From Actinomycetota bacterium (lineage in GTDB: Bacteria; Actinomycetota; CADDZG01; WHSQ01): a DNA stretch of 64,000 nucleotides. The notes below the pieces were generated by a model. The model worked only from the letters and a program-made list of their open reading frames with translations, was not told where the DNA came from and searched no databases. The stretch is from positions 1 through 64,000 of the forward strand of contig WHSQ01000001.1 of assembly GCA_009380005.1 (NCBI GenBank). Reading direction: 5' to 3'. Positions 32,248 through 44,610 of the stretch are shown piece by piece. Within the stretch, counting starts at the first letter, position 1. Each line of letters begins with the position of its first letter. The position numbers were made by a program, and so were the translations under genes.

Positions 32248-32787
32248 GTGAAGGTCTTGATGGTTTGCACGGGCAACATCTGCCGCTCGCCGATGGCCGA
32301 GGGGCTATTGCGGTTGCGGCTGCTCGAGCGTGGTTGTACCGATGTAGACGTGCTGTCCGCCGGAACGTGGGCCTACGAGGGCAACCCGGCGAGCGTCGGT
32401 GCGCTCGATGTCTTCCGGGCCCGGGGTTGGGATCTGGAGCCTCACAGGGCGCGCGAGCTCACCGTCGAACTCGTCAGAGAGGCGGATCTGGTGGTTGCGA
32501 TGACGAGTGTTCACCGCCGGGAGATCCTCGAGCTCGACCCGGACGCGGGGACCAAGACCGTATTGATCAAGGAGCTGGCCGAGATAGAGGCCGATGTCGT
32601 CGAGGGTGATGCTCGGGTGCGCCTGGCCGCTCTGCTGGCAGGCCGGCGCCCCGACCCGCGTCGGGCTCTGGATCTCGACGATCCCATGGGCCTCCCCTCG
32701 TTCGCCTACGAACGGTCGTTCTCCGAGATCGAGGCCGGCATCGAGGTGCTGCTCGAGCTGCTCTGTCCCCAGCCCGGAGCCGGCTGA
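32248..32787 (+). CDS. Low-molecular-weight protein-tyrosine phosphatase
   Basis: 179 aa. The P-loop VCTGNICRSPMAEGL gives the Cys7-x5-Arg13 signature at the N-terminus. The general-acid Asp region is in LDLDDPMGLPSFAYERSF. It is ~25 residues longer than typical LMW-PTPs because of an insertion around KELAEIEADVVEGDARVRLAALLAG. GTG start just downstream of a TAGCGT box, so an almost leaderless message. In actinobacteria, relatives act on tyrosine-phosphorylated proteins or arsenate; the target here is unknown. Confidence 0.9.
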   Translation: MKVLMVCTGNICRSPMAEGLLRLRLLERGCTDVDVLSAGTWAYEGNPASVGALDVFRARGWDLEPHRARELTVELVREADLVVAMTSVHRREILELDPDAGTKTVLIKELAEIEADVVEGDARVRLAALLAGRRPDPRRALDLDDPMGLPSFAYERSFSEIEAGIEVLLELLCPQPGAG

Positions 32788-32836
32788 TTTATTCGCGTTC
32801 CCCGGGGCAAACCAAGGGTGATGAGCCCCCCGTCGA

Positions 32837-32842
32837 TAGGAT
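32837..32842 (+). promoter_or_regulatory. -10 box TAGGAT, leaderless start of rpiB
   Basis: It ends 6 nt before the GTG of rpiB with no ribosome-binding site between. It would drive rpiB-glyA and perhaps the wecA-like gene. Confidence 0.55.
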
Positions 32843-32848
32843 GCCGCC

Positions 32849-33298
32849 GTGAGGATCGCCCTTGGTGCCGACCACGCTGGCTTCCGACTGAAGTCTGCCC
32901 TGGCCAAGCACCTGGCCGATCGAGGTCATGAGGTGGTCGACCTCGGGACGGATACCGACGAGACCGTCGATTACCCGCCGTTCTGCGCGGCGGTTGGTCG
33001 GGCGGTTACGGGCGGCGACGCCGACGTTGGGATCGTCGCCGGAGGCAGTGGTCAGGGGGAGGCGATCGCTGCGAACAAGGTCCACGGCGTCAGGGCGGCG
33101 CTCTGTCTCGACGAATGGACGGCCCGGATGGCTCGCCGGCATAACGACGCGAACGTGCTGTCGCTGGGGGGCCGGATCGTCGCCGAAGCGTTCGCCTGCG
33201 CGATCGTAGATGTGTTCCTCACGACCGACTTCGAAGGCGACCGACACATCCGACGGATACAACAGATAGCGCAGATAGAAGAAGAGGAGTGCAGATGA
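32849..33298 (+). CDS. rpiB: Ribose-5-phosphate isomerase B
   Basis: 149 aa. Interconverts ribose 5-phosphate and ribulose 5-phosphate. [14 protein letters not shown] and [18 protein letters not shown] open the Rossmann-like fold. [24 protein letters not shown] is the actinobacterial variant, in which a Glu (as in the mycobacterial enzyme) replaces the active-site Cys of E. coli Rpi[12 protein letters not shown] closes the site. The stop overlaps the glyA ATG by 4 nt. Confidence 0.95.
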   Translation: MRIALGADHAGFRLKSALAKHLADRGHEVVDLGTDTDETVDYPPFCAAVGRAVTGGDADVGIVAGGSGQGEAIAANKVHGVRAALCLDEWTARMARRHNDANVLSLGGRIVAEAFACAIVDVFLTTDFEGDRHIRRIQQIAQIEEEECR

Positions 33299-34554
33299 GC
33301 AATCCCGGTTGGGCAGATTGGCAGGCGGTAGAGAAGATCGATCCGGAGGCCGCCGAGGCCATCCTTGCCGAGGTTCACCGGGAGAATTCGAAGATCGAGC
33401 TCATCGCGTCCGAGAACTTCTCATCGACGGCCGTCTTGGCCGCGCTCGGTACTCCCCTCACCAATAAGTACGCGGAAGGGTATCCGGGGAAGCGTTATTA
33501 CGGCGGTTGCGAGTACGTCGACGTGGTCGAGAACCTGGCGATCGAGCGCGCGAAGAAGATCTTCGGCGCCGCGCACGTGAACGTTCAGCCGCATGCGGGG
33601 GCTCAGGCGAACGCCGCCGCGTACTTCGCCTTCCTGCAACCGGGTGACACGTTCATGGGCATGGAGCTGGCGCACGGTGGTCACCTAACGCACGGCTCCC
33701 ACGTCAACTTCACCGGCAAGCTGTTCAACGTGGTCAGCTACGGCGTGCGCAAGGAAGACGAGTTGATCGATCTCGACGAGGTGCGGGACATCGCCAAGAA
33801 GAACCGGCCGAGATTGATCGTCGCCGGCGCGACCGCGTACTCGCGCATCTGGGACTTCGAGGCGTTCCGAGGGATCGCCGACGAGATCGGGGCGATCTTC
33901 GTCGTGGATGCCGCACACTTTATCGGGCTGGTAGCCGGTGGAGCTCATCCGAACCCCGTCGAGCACGCGGATGTGGTCACCTGCACGACCCATAAGACGC
34001 TTCGGGGACCGCGTGGAGCCATGATCATGTGCCGAGAGGAACATGCCTCGGTGATCGACAAGAGCGTCTTCCCCGCGTGGCAGGGCGGCCCGATGATGCA
34101 CTCGATAGCGGCAAAAGCCGTCGCCCTCGCGGAGGCCGCTACCGACGAGTTCCGCACCTACGCTCATCAGGTCGTGGCGAACGCCCGAGCGATGGCAGCG
34201 ACGTTCAGGGAGGAAGGGCTGCGGGTCGTCTCCGGCGGCACCGACAACCACCTCATGCTGGTCGATGTCAGACCATTCGAGTTGACCGGCAAGGTAGCGG
34301 AGGAGCGGCTCGACGCGGTCGGGATCACGGTCAACAAGAACGCGATCCCTTACGACCCGGAGAAACCGTTCATCGCTTCCGGCATCCGCATCGGTTCACC
34401 CGCCATCACCACATGCGGGATGAAGGAAGGCGAGGCATCCGAGGTGGCGAGGTTGATCGCCGTGGCGCTCCGGGATGAGTCTCGGGCCGACGAAGTGGCA
34501 GGCCGTGTCGAGGAGCTGACGACGCGCTTCCGGCCGTACCCGGACGTCGCCTGA
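33295..34554 (+). CDS. glyA: Serine hydroxymethyltransferase
   Basis: 419 aa. PLP enzyme making glycine and methylene-tetrahydrofolate from serine. [39 protein letters not shown], the PLP lysine in [18 protein letters not shown], and [14 protein letters not shown] are diagnostic. The ATG at 33295 (ATGA overlap with rpiB, GAGGAG upstream) is preferred over the GTG two codons earlier. [13 protein letters not shown] is a slightly unusual form of the VDMAHIAGLVA block. Confidence 0.95.
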   Translation: MSNPGWADWQAVEKIDPEAAEAILAEVHRENSKIELIASENFSSTAVLAALGTPLTNKYAEGYPGKRYYGGCEYVDVVENLAIERAKKIFGAAHVNVQPHAGAQANAAAYFAFLQPGDTFMGMELAHGGHLTHGSHVNFTGKLFNVVSYGVRKEDELIDLDEVRDIAKKNRPRLIVAGATAYSRIWDFEAFRGIADEIGAIFVVDAAHFIGLVAGGAHPNPVEHADVVTCTTHKTLRGPRGAMIMCREEHASVIDKSVFPAWQGGPMMHSIAAKAVALAEAATDEFRTYAHQVVANARAMAATFREEGLRVVSGGTDNHLMLVDVRPFELTGKVAEERLDAVGITVNKNAIPYDPEKPFIASGIRIGSPAITTCGMKEGEASEVARLIAVALRDESRADEVAGRVEELTTRFRPYPDVA

Positions 34555-34567
34555 ACGGCGGTAGACG

Positions 34568-35671
34568 TTGGCTGCATATCTACTTCTCGGGCTGGTCGCA
34601 GGGACGATCACGTTCGTGCTGACGCCGACCGTGCGCTGGGGTGCTCGGCGCCTCAACATCGTCGATCACCCGAACGACAGAAAGGTCCATGCTCGAGCCA
34701 CGCCGACGCTTGGGGGCCTGGCGCTGCTGGCGGGCACGTTGGGGGCGCTCGCGGTGGCGGCGACGATGATCGAGTTCCGCGATGCCTTCACGCAGTCCTC
34801 TGAGTTGTTCGGGATCATCGCCGGGGCGCTCGTGATCTTCGGCCTCGGCGTCGTCGACGACATGCGCGACCTGCCGGCGCCGGTGAAGCTGGCCGGGCAG
34901 GTGTTCGCGGCGGGGATCGTGTTCCTGTCCGGCGTCAAGATGCGGTCGCTCCCATTGCCGCCGGACGAGCAGATCGTTTTGAGCGACGACGTATCCGTGC
35001 TCGTGACCGTGATCTGGCTCGTTGCGATGATGAACGCGGTCAACCTCGTCGATGGGCTGGACGGGCTGGCGGCCGGGATAGTCGCCATCGCAAGCACTTC
35101 TTTCTTCGTTTACACCTTCCAGATCACCCAGGAGGTATCGGGGTTCATCGAGCCGGCGCCGATCCTCTCCATCACGATCGTCGGCGCCTGCCTTGGGTTC
35201 CTCCGTTACAACTTCCATCCGGCGAGCATCTTCATGGGGGATTCGGGGGCGATGGTGCTGGGCCTCGCGATGGGGGGAGCGACCGTGATCGGCATCGGCC
35301 AGGCCCCCGCCGTGAGCCCGTCGACCCTCTTCCTCCAGTACGTGCCGTTGTTGATCCCGGTCGCGGTGATCGCCATCCCTCTGTTGGACGGCCTGCTCGC
35401 GATCATCCGGCGTACGAGGCGAAGGCGGAGCGTGTTCCACGCGGACAAGGAGCACTTGCATCACCGGTTGATGGATCTCGGGCACGGTCATCGAACGGCG
35501 GTGCTGGTGATGTACGCCTGGTCCGCGCTCGCGGCGGGAGCGGGACTAGCGTTCACGTTCCTCGACCGTTCGAACCTGATCTTCGCCCTACCGGCCGCCG
35601 TTTCGGCGATAGTCCTCTATACGCTCTTCCCGATCCTGACGAAGGTCATAAGAGCCCGCATAGCTCCCTAG
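34568..35671 (+). CDS. Undecaprenyl-phosphate glycosyl-1-phosphate transferase (WecA/TagO/MraY superfamily)
   Basis: 367 aa with ~10 membrane helices and a TTG start. Transfers a sugar 1-phosphate (usually GlcNAc-1-P) to undecaprenyl phosphate, the first step of wall-polymer or arabinogalactan-linker synthesis. The Mg2+-binding motifs are present: GVVDDMRDLPAPVKL, MMNAVNLVDGLDGLAAG, IFMGDSGAMVLG and ADKEHLHHRLMDLGHGH. The last His-rich loop is typical of WecA/TagO rather than MraY. In actinobacteria this gene commonly precedes the atp operon. Confidence 0.9.
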   Translation: MAAYLLLGLVAGTITFVLTPTVRWGARRLNIVDHPNDRKVHARATPTLGGLALLAGTLGALAVAATMIEFRDAFTQSSELFGIIAGALVIFGLGVVDDMRDLPAPVKLAGQVFAAGIVFLSGVKMRSLPLPPDEQIVLSDDVSVLVTVIWLVAMMNAVNLVDGLDGLAAGIVAIASTSFFVYTFQITQEVSGFIEPAPILSITIVGACLGFLRYNFHPASIFMGDSGAMVLGLAMGGATVIGIGQAPAVSPSTLFLQYVPLLIPVAVIAIPLLDGLLAIIRRTRRRRSVFHADKEHLHHRLMDLGHGHRTAVLVMYAWSALAAGAGLAFTFLDRSNLIFALPAAVSAIVLYTLFPILTKVIRARIAP

Positions 35672-35680
35672 CCAGCCCAC

Positions 35681-35723
35681 TTTTTCGCAACTGGTACACC
35701 TCTGACGTGCATCAGATGCGAAA
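35681..35723. repeat. 43-nt palindromic direct repeat D, copy 1
   Basis: It begins TTTTTCGCAACTGGTACACC and ends TGCGAAA, so the outer arms TTTCGCA/TGCGAAA pair. An inner CTGA...TCAG pair is also possible. It shares its first 14 bases and its outline with 36619-36662. The stop codon of the AbiEi/DUF559 gene lies inside it. Confidence 0.6.
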
Positions 35724-36653
35724 GAGCGGCCGCTGGATTGCTTCCCGGATGACGCGTACCGCTTCGTCTCCGTTGCGCGTCACATCCCACCAGGTCAGAT
35801 GGATAACGCGCCAACCGAGGTTGGTGAGAGTGTTCCTACGGATGAGATCCCGTTTCCAGCGAGCGTGGCCCCCGTGCCATTCGTACCCGTCCGTCTCGAT
35901 GGCCAGCGACAGCGCCGGATAGGCGAAATCCAACGTCGCGATGTGATTGGTTCCCTCACGCACGATGTACTGAGTGATCGGCTGCGGTAACCGATCGCGT
36001 CGCAGGAGCCGTGCGAGACGGGTCTCCAGAACGCTCTGGTGTGGCGCAAGGCTCCGGTCGCGTAGCTCGACCATCTCTCGGAACATTGAGATACCTCGCC
36101 GTCCTGGCTTCGCCAGCTGGTCGATCGTCCGATGAAGGCGCGGGATGGCGGTGCGCTGGAGATAGAGAGCCCGATCCAGCGCCTCCTCGAACCGGTTCGG
36201 TCCCTCGAGGTGTGCGAGGTCGACCAGGCAGCGCTCCACCGTGGTGACCTTCATCCCGTGGCGGTGCGTGACATCGATGCCCCGCAGGATCCATTGATGC
36301 GCTTGGATGTCGCTGGCGGCCAGTCGTTTCGGTGCGTTGATCTCCAGAACCTCGCTCGATCCCAACTTCCAGATACGAGCGGCGGAGCGTCCGGCGACCA
36401 CCGCCTCGGCCCCGGCCCAGAGGTAGGCCGCCCACAGGCGTTGCTCCCACGTGTCTCGCGATCCGGCCGTCGCGTAGACGCCGTGGCGCAGGCGGCGAAG
36501 GGCGCCCTCTTCGATCAGACGATCGAGTACGCGACGGGAGACGAGTTCCTGCGCCTGGGCCCGCGACACCACGCCGTGACGTGCCGACGCCTCGTCGAGC
36601 AGCGTCCGGATCCCGTTCTTTTTCGCAACTGGGACACCCAGCATGTGCGCCAT
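35712..36653 (-). CDS. AbiEi-type winged-helix plus DUF559 (nuclease-fold) protein
   Basis: About 313 aa. Residues ~12-55 form the winged helix of type IV antitoxins (GIRTLLDEASARHGVVSRAQAQEL, then LRRLRHGVYATAG). A middle AbiEi_C-like region follows. The C-terminal ~120 residues are DUF559, related to Vsr/very-short-patch endonucleases, with LDFAYPALSLAIETDGYEWHGG (catalytic-type Glu/Asp) and RNTLTNLGWRVIHLTWWDV. No partner toxin gene is adjacent. The start is unsure: ATG 36653 or 36644 lie inside repeat D copy 2, and longer forms add an odd basic leader. It is bounded on both sides by repeat D, suggesting mobility as a unit. Confidence 0.75.
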   Translation of the reverse strand: MAHMLGVPVAKKNGIRTLLDEASARHGVVSRAQAQELVSRRVLDRLIEEGALRRLRHGVYATAGSRDTWEQRLWAAYLWAGAEAVVAGRSAARIWKLGSSEVLEINAPKRLAASDIQAHQWILRGIDVTHRHGMKVTTVERCLVDLAHLEGPNRFEEALDRALYLQRTAIPRLHRTIDQLAKPGRRGISMFREMVELRDRSLAPHQSVLETRLARLLRRDRLPQPITQYIVREGTNHIATLDFAYPALSLAIETDGYEWHGGHARWKRDLIRRNTLTNLGWRVIHLTWWDVTRNGDEAVRVIREAIQRPLFRI

Positions 36654-36662
36654 GTGCGAAAA
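36619..36662. repeat. 44-nt palindromic direct repeat D, copy 2
   Basis: It begins TTTTTCGCAACTGGGACACC and ends TGCGAAAA; outer arms TTTTCGCA/TGCGAAAA pair, with an inner CTGGG-tgt-CCCAG hairpin. Same orientation as 35681-35723. It overlaps the likely start of the AbiEi/DUF559 gene, so it may also act on that gene. Confidence 0.6.
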
Positions 36663-36762
36663 GCTCGCAGGAAGGGGCGGGTGGGATCGTGGCGGCTGCC
36701 ACATCGCCTCCTCGCCGCCCGGGCTTGTGACGTCGATCTTGTTCTTCGCCGCTTTGAGCGGT

Positions 36763-36821
36763 GACCCCAGCCGGGGTCGGCCGAGGGGGTTTTTGGGGGT
36801 GGGGGACCGGGTTTTCGGGGG
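36763..36821 (+). other. Hairpin followed by a G-quadruplex-type tract upstream of the atp promoter
   Basis: GACCCC-AGCC-GGGGTC (36763-36778) forms a hairpin. Then five G-runs occur in 37 nt (36785-36789, 36795-36799, 36801-36805, 36809-36811, 36817-36821) separated by short loops, which fits a G-quadruplex pattern. It ends 25 bp before the CRP-like site. Bases 36663-36762 hold nothing else recognisable. Confidence 0.5.
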
Positions 36822-36846
36822 TCGCAAGCGGAGTTTCGGAGGCTGC

Positions 36847-36885
36847 TTGTGAAAGTTTTCACAAAGTCGGTTTTCCTGCTACGAT
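36847..36885 (+). promoter_or_regulatory. atp operon promoter with overlapping perfect CRP-type site
   Basis: TTGTGAAA-GT-TTTCACAA (36847-36864) is a perfect palindrome containing TGTGA-N6-TCACA, the CRP/FNR-family consensus. TTCACA (36858-36863), 16 nt, TACGAT (36880-36885) make a plausible -35/-10. A bound CRP-like protein would cover the -35, which suggests repression. The leader to the first gene is ~75 nt. Confidence 0.6.
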
Positions 36886-36968
36886 GCGCCTCCCAGGGCA
36901 CGTTTCGGGCTTTCCGGGGCGCTCCCAGGGGGACCGACCGGGACGGAACTCGAGGGAGAGGCATCCGA

Positions 36969-37217
36969 GTGAGCCAGCGGCGACCCAGCTCCGGATCCGA
37001 CATGGCCCGAGGGATGTCGCAGGCGTCCTACGGAATCTCGGTCGCCTTCGGCTTCGTGGCCACGGTGATCGTCTTCTGGTTCCTGGGCCGGTTGCTGGAC
37101 GACTGGCTCGGTACCGATCCGTGGATCCAGGTGGTCATGGCGCTCGTCGGGTGGGCGCTCGGCGTGGTCGTGGTGGTCTACGCGTCGAAGCGGATCGAAC
37201 GTCGGGGGTTGGACTGA
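36969..37217 (+). CDS. AtpZ/AtpI-like small membrane protein
   Basis: 82 aa. The GTG at 36969 has GGGAGAGG 7 nt upstream; the longer frame would run through the promoter. Two membrane helices (YGISVAFGFVATVIVFWFLGRLLDDWLG; VVMALVGWALGVVVVVYAS) form the usual AtpZ/AtpI hairpin, with the GRLLDDWLGTDPW loop. These proteins help assemble the c-ring or supply Mg2+ to the ATP synthase. First gene of the operon. Confidence 0.8.
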   Translation: MSQRRPSSGSDMARGMSQASYGISVAFGFVATVIVFWFLGRLLDDWLGTDPWIQVVMALVGWALGVVVVVYASKRIERRGLD

Positions 37218-37233
37218 TGGGAGGGAGTCGATC

Positions 37234-37662
37234 GTGATCGAGCTCGACATGGTGCGACGGATGGCCACCCGTGGCCTGTTCGTATCGCCCCTGGTCGTGG
37301 CCATCCTCGCTCTCGTCGGAGCGTCGGTCGCCGACGATCCCGTCCTGTGGGGCATCTCGGCGGCCGCGGGAATGGGGCTCTCCGTCGCGAACCTCTACCT
37401 CGCCGGCCGCATCATCGGGGGCATCGCCGAGTCGAATCCGCAGCTCCTGCTCATCGGAGCCATATCCGCTATGTTCCTCGGGCTCGGCGTCCTCACCGGC
37501 GTTGCTCTGGTCCTTCGAGCCTTGGATATCGTCTATTTCCCGGTCACCGGGCTCGTACTACTTGGAACACATCTGGCACTCGTCTTGTGGGAGGCGGCGG
37601 GGCCCCGAGACAGACTCGACGGAACACCTCTACGGCGACACGCGGCGAACGTAAGGAGCTGA
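37234..37662 (+). CDS. atpI: ATP synthase subunit I-like protein
   Basis: 142 aa with four hydrophobic segments (FVSPLVVAILALVGASVA, LWGISAAAGMGLSVANLYLAG, LLLIGAISAMFLGLGVLTGVALVL, VYFPVTGLVLLGTHLALVLW). The composition and place between the AtpZ-like gene and atpB fit the diverse AtpI family. GTG start with GGGAGGG upstream. Sequence conservation in this family is low, so the call leans on position. Confidence 0.75.
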   Translation: MIELDMVRRMATRGLFVSPLVVAILALVGASVADDPVLWGISAAAGMGLSVANLYLAGRIIGGIAESNPQLLLIGAISAMFLGLGVLTGVALVLRALDIVYFPVTGLVLLGTHLALVLWEAAGPRDRLDGTPLRRHAANVRS

Positions 37663-37665
37663 TGC

Positions 37666-38788
<1,123 letters not shown>

Positions 38789-38807
38789 AGCGGGGAGGTA
38801 ACAACGA

Positions 38808-39365
38808 GTGAATGCCCTGCTATTCGCAGCCGAAGAGGGTGGGGGAGCGTCCTTGATCCTTCCTCATACCGAGGAACTGATCTACGGCGCCATCACCTTC
38901 CTCCTCGTTCTGCTGGTCCTGACGAGGTACGCCTTCCCCAAGCTGAGGGAGACGGTTGAGGCTCGTGAGAACCAGATCCAGAGCGATCTGGAGGCGGCCG
39001 AGGCGGCCAAGAACGAGGCCCAGAAACAGCAGAAGGACTACGAGAAGCAGATCGCCGAGGCGCGCAGCGAGGCCAACCGGGTGATCGAGGATGCACGCCA
39101 ACAGGCGGAGCAGGTCCGCAAGGACATCATCGCAAAGGCGGAGCGGGATGCCGAGCAGGTCGTCGCTCGGGCGCAGGAGCAGATCGAGGCCGAGCGCAAC
39201 CGCACGGTCGTCGAGCTTCAAAAGACGGTCGCGGACATGTCGATCGAGCTCGCCGAGAAGGTCGTCGGCCGTTCGCTGGACGATGGTTCGCATCGTGAGC
39301 TCGTGGACAACTACATCCGCGAGGTCGGAGCCATGGGCGGCAACGGCAGAGGGACCAACAACTAG
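38808..39365 (+). CDS. atpF: ATP synthase Fo subunit b
   Basis: 185 aa. A single N-terminal membrane helix (LIYGAITFLLVLLVLTRYAFPKL) is followed by a long charged coiled coil (~45-170) that forms the peripheral stalk. GTG start preceded by GGGGAGGT. Confidence 0.95.
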   Translation: MNALLFAAEEGGGASLILPHTEELIYGAITFLLVLLVLTRYAFPKLRETVEARENQIQSDLEAAEAAKNEAQKQQKDYEKQIAEARSEANRVIEDARQQAEQVRKDIIAKAERDAEQVVARAQEQIEAERNRTVVELQKTVADMSIELAEKVVGRSLDDGSHRELVDNYIREVGAMGGNGRGTNN

Positions 39366-39367
39366 CG

Positions 39368-39901
39368 ATGGCCGACGAGATCATCAGCGGTTACTCCGAG
39401 GCTCTCTTCCGCGTCCTCCAGGCGGAAGGTGACCTCGACCTCGTCGAGGACGAGCTGTTCCGCTTCGGCAAGATCCTCGAGACGAATCACGAGCTCAAGC
39501 AAGCTTTGTCGGATCAATCGATAGATCGCGCCCAACGCGCCAAGATCCTGGACGAGTTGTTGGCGGACAAGGTGTCGCCGCACACGCTGGGCCTGTTGAT
39601 CTTCGTAGTCGAGCAAGGGCGTGGACGTCAGCTCCCACAGATCCTGGAGGTGACCAGCTCGCTCGCTGCAGAAGCGCGCCAAGCGGCCGTGGCCGAGGTT
39701 CGTAGCGCGGTTCCTCTCGACGACGAGCAGAAACAGCAGTTGGCGGAGGCTCTCTCGAAGGCCACCGGCAAGAAGATCGAAGTAAAGGTCATCCTCGACC
39801 CCTCCGTGATCGGCGGAGTGGTCACCAAGATCGGAGACACGATCATCGATGGCAGCGTCAAGCGCCGTCTGGACCAGTTGAAGGAGCAGGTGAGGGGCTG
39901 A
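39368..39901 (+). CDS. atpH: ATP synthase F1 subunit delta
   Basis: 177 aa. Links the b stalk to the top of F1. [22 protein letters not shown] and the C-terminal [28 protein letters not shown] are family signatures. The start is 2 nt after atpF and the stop overlaps the atpA start (TGATG). Confidence 0.95.
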   Translation: MADEIISGYSEALFRVLQAEGDLDLVEDELFRFGKILETNHELKQALSDQSIDRAQRAKILDELLADKVSPHTLGLLIFVVEQGRGRQLPQILEVTSSLAAEARQAAVAEVRSAVPLDDEQKQQLAEALSKATGKKIEVKVILDPSVIGGVVTKIGDTIIDGSVKRRLDQLKEQVRG

Positions 39902-41547
39902 TGGCACAGCGCGAGCTATCCATCGATCCGAAGGAGATCTCTTCGGTTCTGCGGCAGCACGTGACCGATTTCAAGCCGACGGTCGAGAAGGAGCAGGTCG
40001 GGCGCGTCCGGGAGGTCGGTGACGGCATCGCACGCGTGGCCGGGCTCCCGAAGTGCATGGCGAACGAGATGCTCGAGTTCCCGGGCGGACTCATGGGCCT
40101 GGCGATGAACCTCGACGAGAACGAGATCGGAGCCGTCATCCTCGGCGACGCCGAGCACGTCGAAGAGGGCAACCCGGTCAAGCTGACGGGACAGATCCTC
40201 TCGGTGGGTGTCGGCGACGGCCTGTTGGGGCGGGTGGTGAACGCGCTGGGCGAGCCGATCGACGGCAAGGGGCCGATCCGCTCCGAAGCACGTCGTCCCC
40301 TCGAGGTGCAAGCTCCCGGAGTCACGGCCCGCCAACCGGTTACCGAGCCCCTCCAGACGGGGCTCAAGGCGATCGACGCCATGACGCCGGTCGGCCGGGG
40401 CCAGCGCCAGTTGATCATCGGCGACCGCCAGACCGGCAAGACCGCTATCGCGACCGACACGATCATCAACCAGCGCACGCTGTGGGGCACCGACATGGCG
40501 GTGAAATGCATCTACGTCGCGGTTGGGCAGAAAGCCTCCACGGTTGCCGAGGTCGTCGGCGCTCTCACCGAGGCCGGGGCGATGGAGTACACCGTCGTGG
40601 TCAACGCGCCGGCGTCGGATCCCGCCCCGTTCCAATACCTCGCGCCCTACGCCGGCTGCGCTATGGGCCAGCACTGGATGGAGAACGGCGAGCACGCGCT
40701 GATCATCTACGACGATCTCTCGAAGCAAGCCGTCGCGTACCGGCAGCTGTCGCTGCTGCTCCGCCGTCCGCCGGGTCGCGAGGCGTACCCCGGCGACGTG
40801 TTCTACCTCCACTCTCGGCTGCTGGAACGGGCCGCCAAGCTCTCCGACGAGAACGGCGGCGGCTCACTGACGGCGCTTCCGTTGATCGAGACCAAGGGTG
40901 GAGATGTCTCGGCATACATCCCTACGAACGTCATCTCGATCACCGACGGCCAGATCTTCCTGGAGACGGACCTGTTCTTCTCCGGCGTGCGGCCTGCCAT
41001 CAACGTTGGTATCTCGGTCAGCCGGGTCGGCGGCAACGCGCAGATCAAGGCGATGAAGTCGGTCGCCGGTACCCTGCGTCTGGACCTGGCGCAGTACCGC
41101 GAGCTCGAGGCTTTCGCCGAGTTCGGCTCGGATCTCGACAAAGCGTCGCAGGCTCAACTCGACCGAGGCGCTCGCATCGTCGAGATCCTGAAGCAGAGGC
41201 AATACGCCCCGCTGCAGGTGGAAGAGCAGGTGGCCTCCATCTGGGCCGTGACGAATGGATATCTGGACGATCTCCCCGTCGAGGCGGTCAAGCAGTTCGA
41301 AGGGGAGCTCCTCGAGACCCTCCGCAGCCGGCACGGCGCTCTGCTCGACAAGATCCGCGAGACCGGGAAGCTCGAGGACGACGTCGTTGACGGACTGAAG
41401 GATGCCGTCGAGTCGTTCAAGTCCTCCTTCGCCGAGCACGTCGAGCCCGTCGAGACCGTCGCTGCGGAAGAAGGTGTCCCGGAGACCACCGCGGCTCCGG
41501 CGGCCGAAGCCGGCGATGCCGCGACACAGACGGGCACGGAAGGCTAG
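39901..41547 (+). CDS. atpA: ATP synthase F1 subunit alpha
   Basis: 548 aa. Non-catalytic nucleotide-binding subunit. The P-loop [43 protein letters not shown] and the visiting Arg region [15 protein letters not shown] are clear. The C-terminal ~35 residues (Ala/Glu/Thr-rich) extend beyond the usual end, as in other actinobacteria. Confidence 0.97.
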   Translation: MAQRELSIDPKEISSVLRQHVTDFKPTVEKEQVGRVREVGDGIARVAGLPKCMANEMLEFPGGLMGLAMNLDENEIGAVILGDAEHVEEGNPVKLTGQILSVGVGDGLLGRVVNALGEPIDGKGPIRSEARRPLEVQAPGVTARQPVTEPLQTGLKAIDAMTPVGRGQRQLIIGDRQTGKTAIATDTIINQRTLWGTDMAVKCIYVAVGQKASTVAEVVGALTEAGAMEYTVVVNAPASDPAPFQYLAPYAGCAMGQHWMENGEHALIIYDDLSKQAVAYRQLSLLLRRPPGREAYPGDVFYLHSRLLERAAKLSDENGGGSLTALPLIETKGGDVSAYIPTNVISITDGQIFLETDLFFSGVRPAINVGISVSRVGGNAQIKAMKSVAGTLRLDLAQYRELEAFAEFGSDLDKASQAQLDRGARIVEILKQRQYAPLQVEEQVASIWAVTNGYLDDLPVEAVKQFEGELLETLRSRHGALLDKIRETGKLEDDVVDGLKDAVESFKSSFAEHVEPVETVAAEEGVPETTAAPAAEAGDAATQTGTEG

Positions 41548-41559
41548 GGGACTCCAGCC

Positions 41560-43951
<2,392 letters not shown>

Positions 43952-43953
43952 AC

Positions 43954-44364
43954 ATGGCCACTCCCTTCTCCGTCACGATCACCACTCCCGCCGAAGAGAT
44001 GTGGACGGGCGAGGCCGAACTGGTCATCGCCCGCAGTCCCGAGGGCGAGTTCGGCATCATGAACGGCCACGTGCCGTTCCTGGCATCACTCGTCCCCGGA
44101 CGAGTGACGGTGGTCTCCGGTAGCGAGCGTCAGAGCTTCGCCGTGCCGGGAGGGTTCCTGGAAGCCTCGGGCTCACTGGAGGAGTACCACGTGTACCTGC
44201 TCGCGGACGATGCTGAAGAGATCGGCGAGCACATCGACGTCAGCGAGGCCCGGCGTCGTGCGCAGGAGCTCGAGGAGCGTCGTATCGCGGAAGAGGACGT
44301 GGACCAGGAGGCCGAGGCTCGGTTGAGAGCCGCCATGGCCGGCACTCAGCTCGGCCGGGGCTAG
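43954..44364 (+). CDS. atpC: ATP synthase F1 subunit epsilon
   Basis: 136 aa. An N-terminal beta-barrel (FSVTITTPAEEMWTGEAELVIARSPEGEFGIMNGHVPFLASL) and the C-terminal two-helix part (RRAQELEERRIAEEDVDQEAEARLRAAMAG) are both present, so the inhibitory helices are kept. Starts 2 nt after atpD. Confidence 0.95.
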   Translation: MATPFSVTITTPAEEMWTGEAELVIARSPEGEFGIMNGHVPFLASLVPGRVTVVSGSERQSFAVPGGFLEASGSLEEYHVYLLADDAEEIGEHIDVSEARRRAQELEERRIAEEDVDQEAEARLRAAMAGTQLGRG

Positions 44365-44381
44365 GCGTCCGGGGGCCTGCG

Positions 44382-44597
44382 GTGGGGGAGGACGGGAACC
44401 GAGAACACCTCCGAAACCGAGTGTTCTGTTCCACCTGTGGCCGGTTCGAGACCCGGCGGCGAGGTGTCGCCCCGCTGGGCTGGCAAGAGATGCCCGACGC
44501 CGCCGGGCGCATGATCGCGATGTGTCCCGACTGCGTGCGCACCAACCTGTGGCTGATCGAGGGCCGTCTCGACATCGATCCCGGCTCCGGCATCTGA
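44382..44597 (+). CDS. Small zinc-ribbon-like protein after atpC
   Basis: 71 aa, GTG start 17 nt after atpC. Two Cys pairs, FCSTCGRF and MCPDCVRTN, about 30 residues apart, look like a zinc ribbon. The rest is short and polar. Probably co-transcribed with the atp genes, but its role is unknown. It faces the convergent gene at 44611 with only 13 bp between, and no terminator is visible there. Confidence 0.65.
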   Translation: MGEDGNREHLRNRVFCSTCGRFETRRRGVAPLGWQEMPDAAGRMIAMCPDCVRTNLWLIEGRLDIDPGSGI

Positions 44598-44610
44598 TCG
44601 ACCCCACAGC

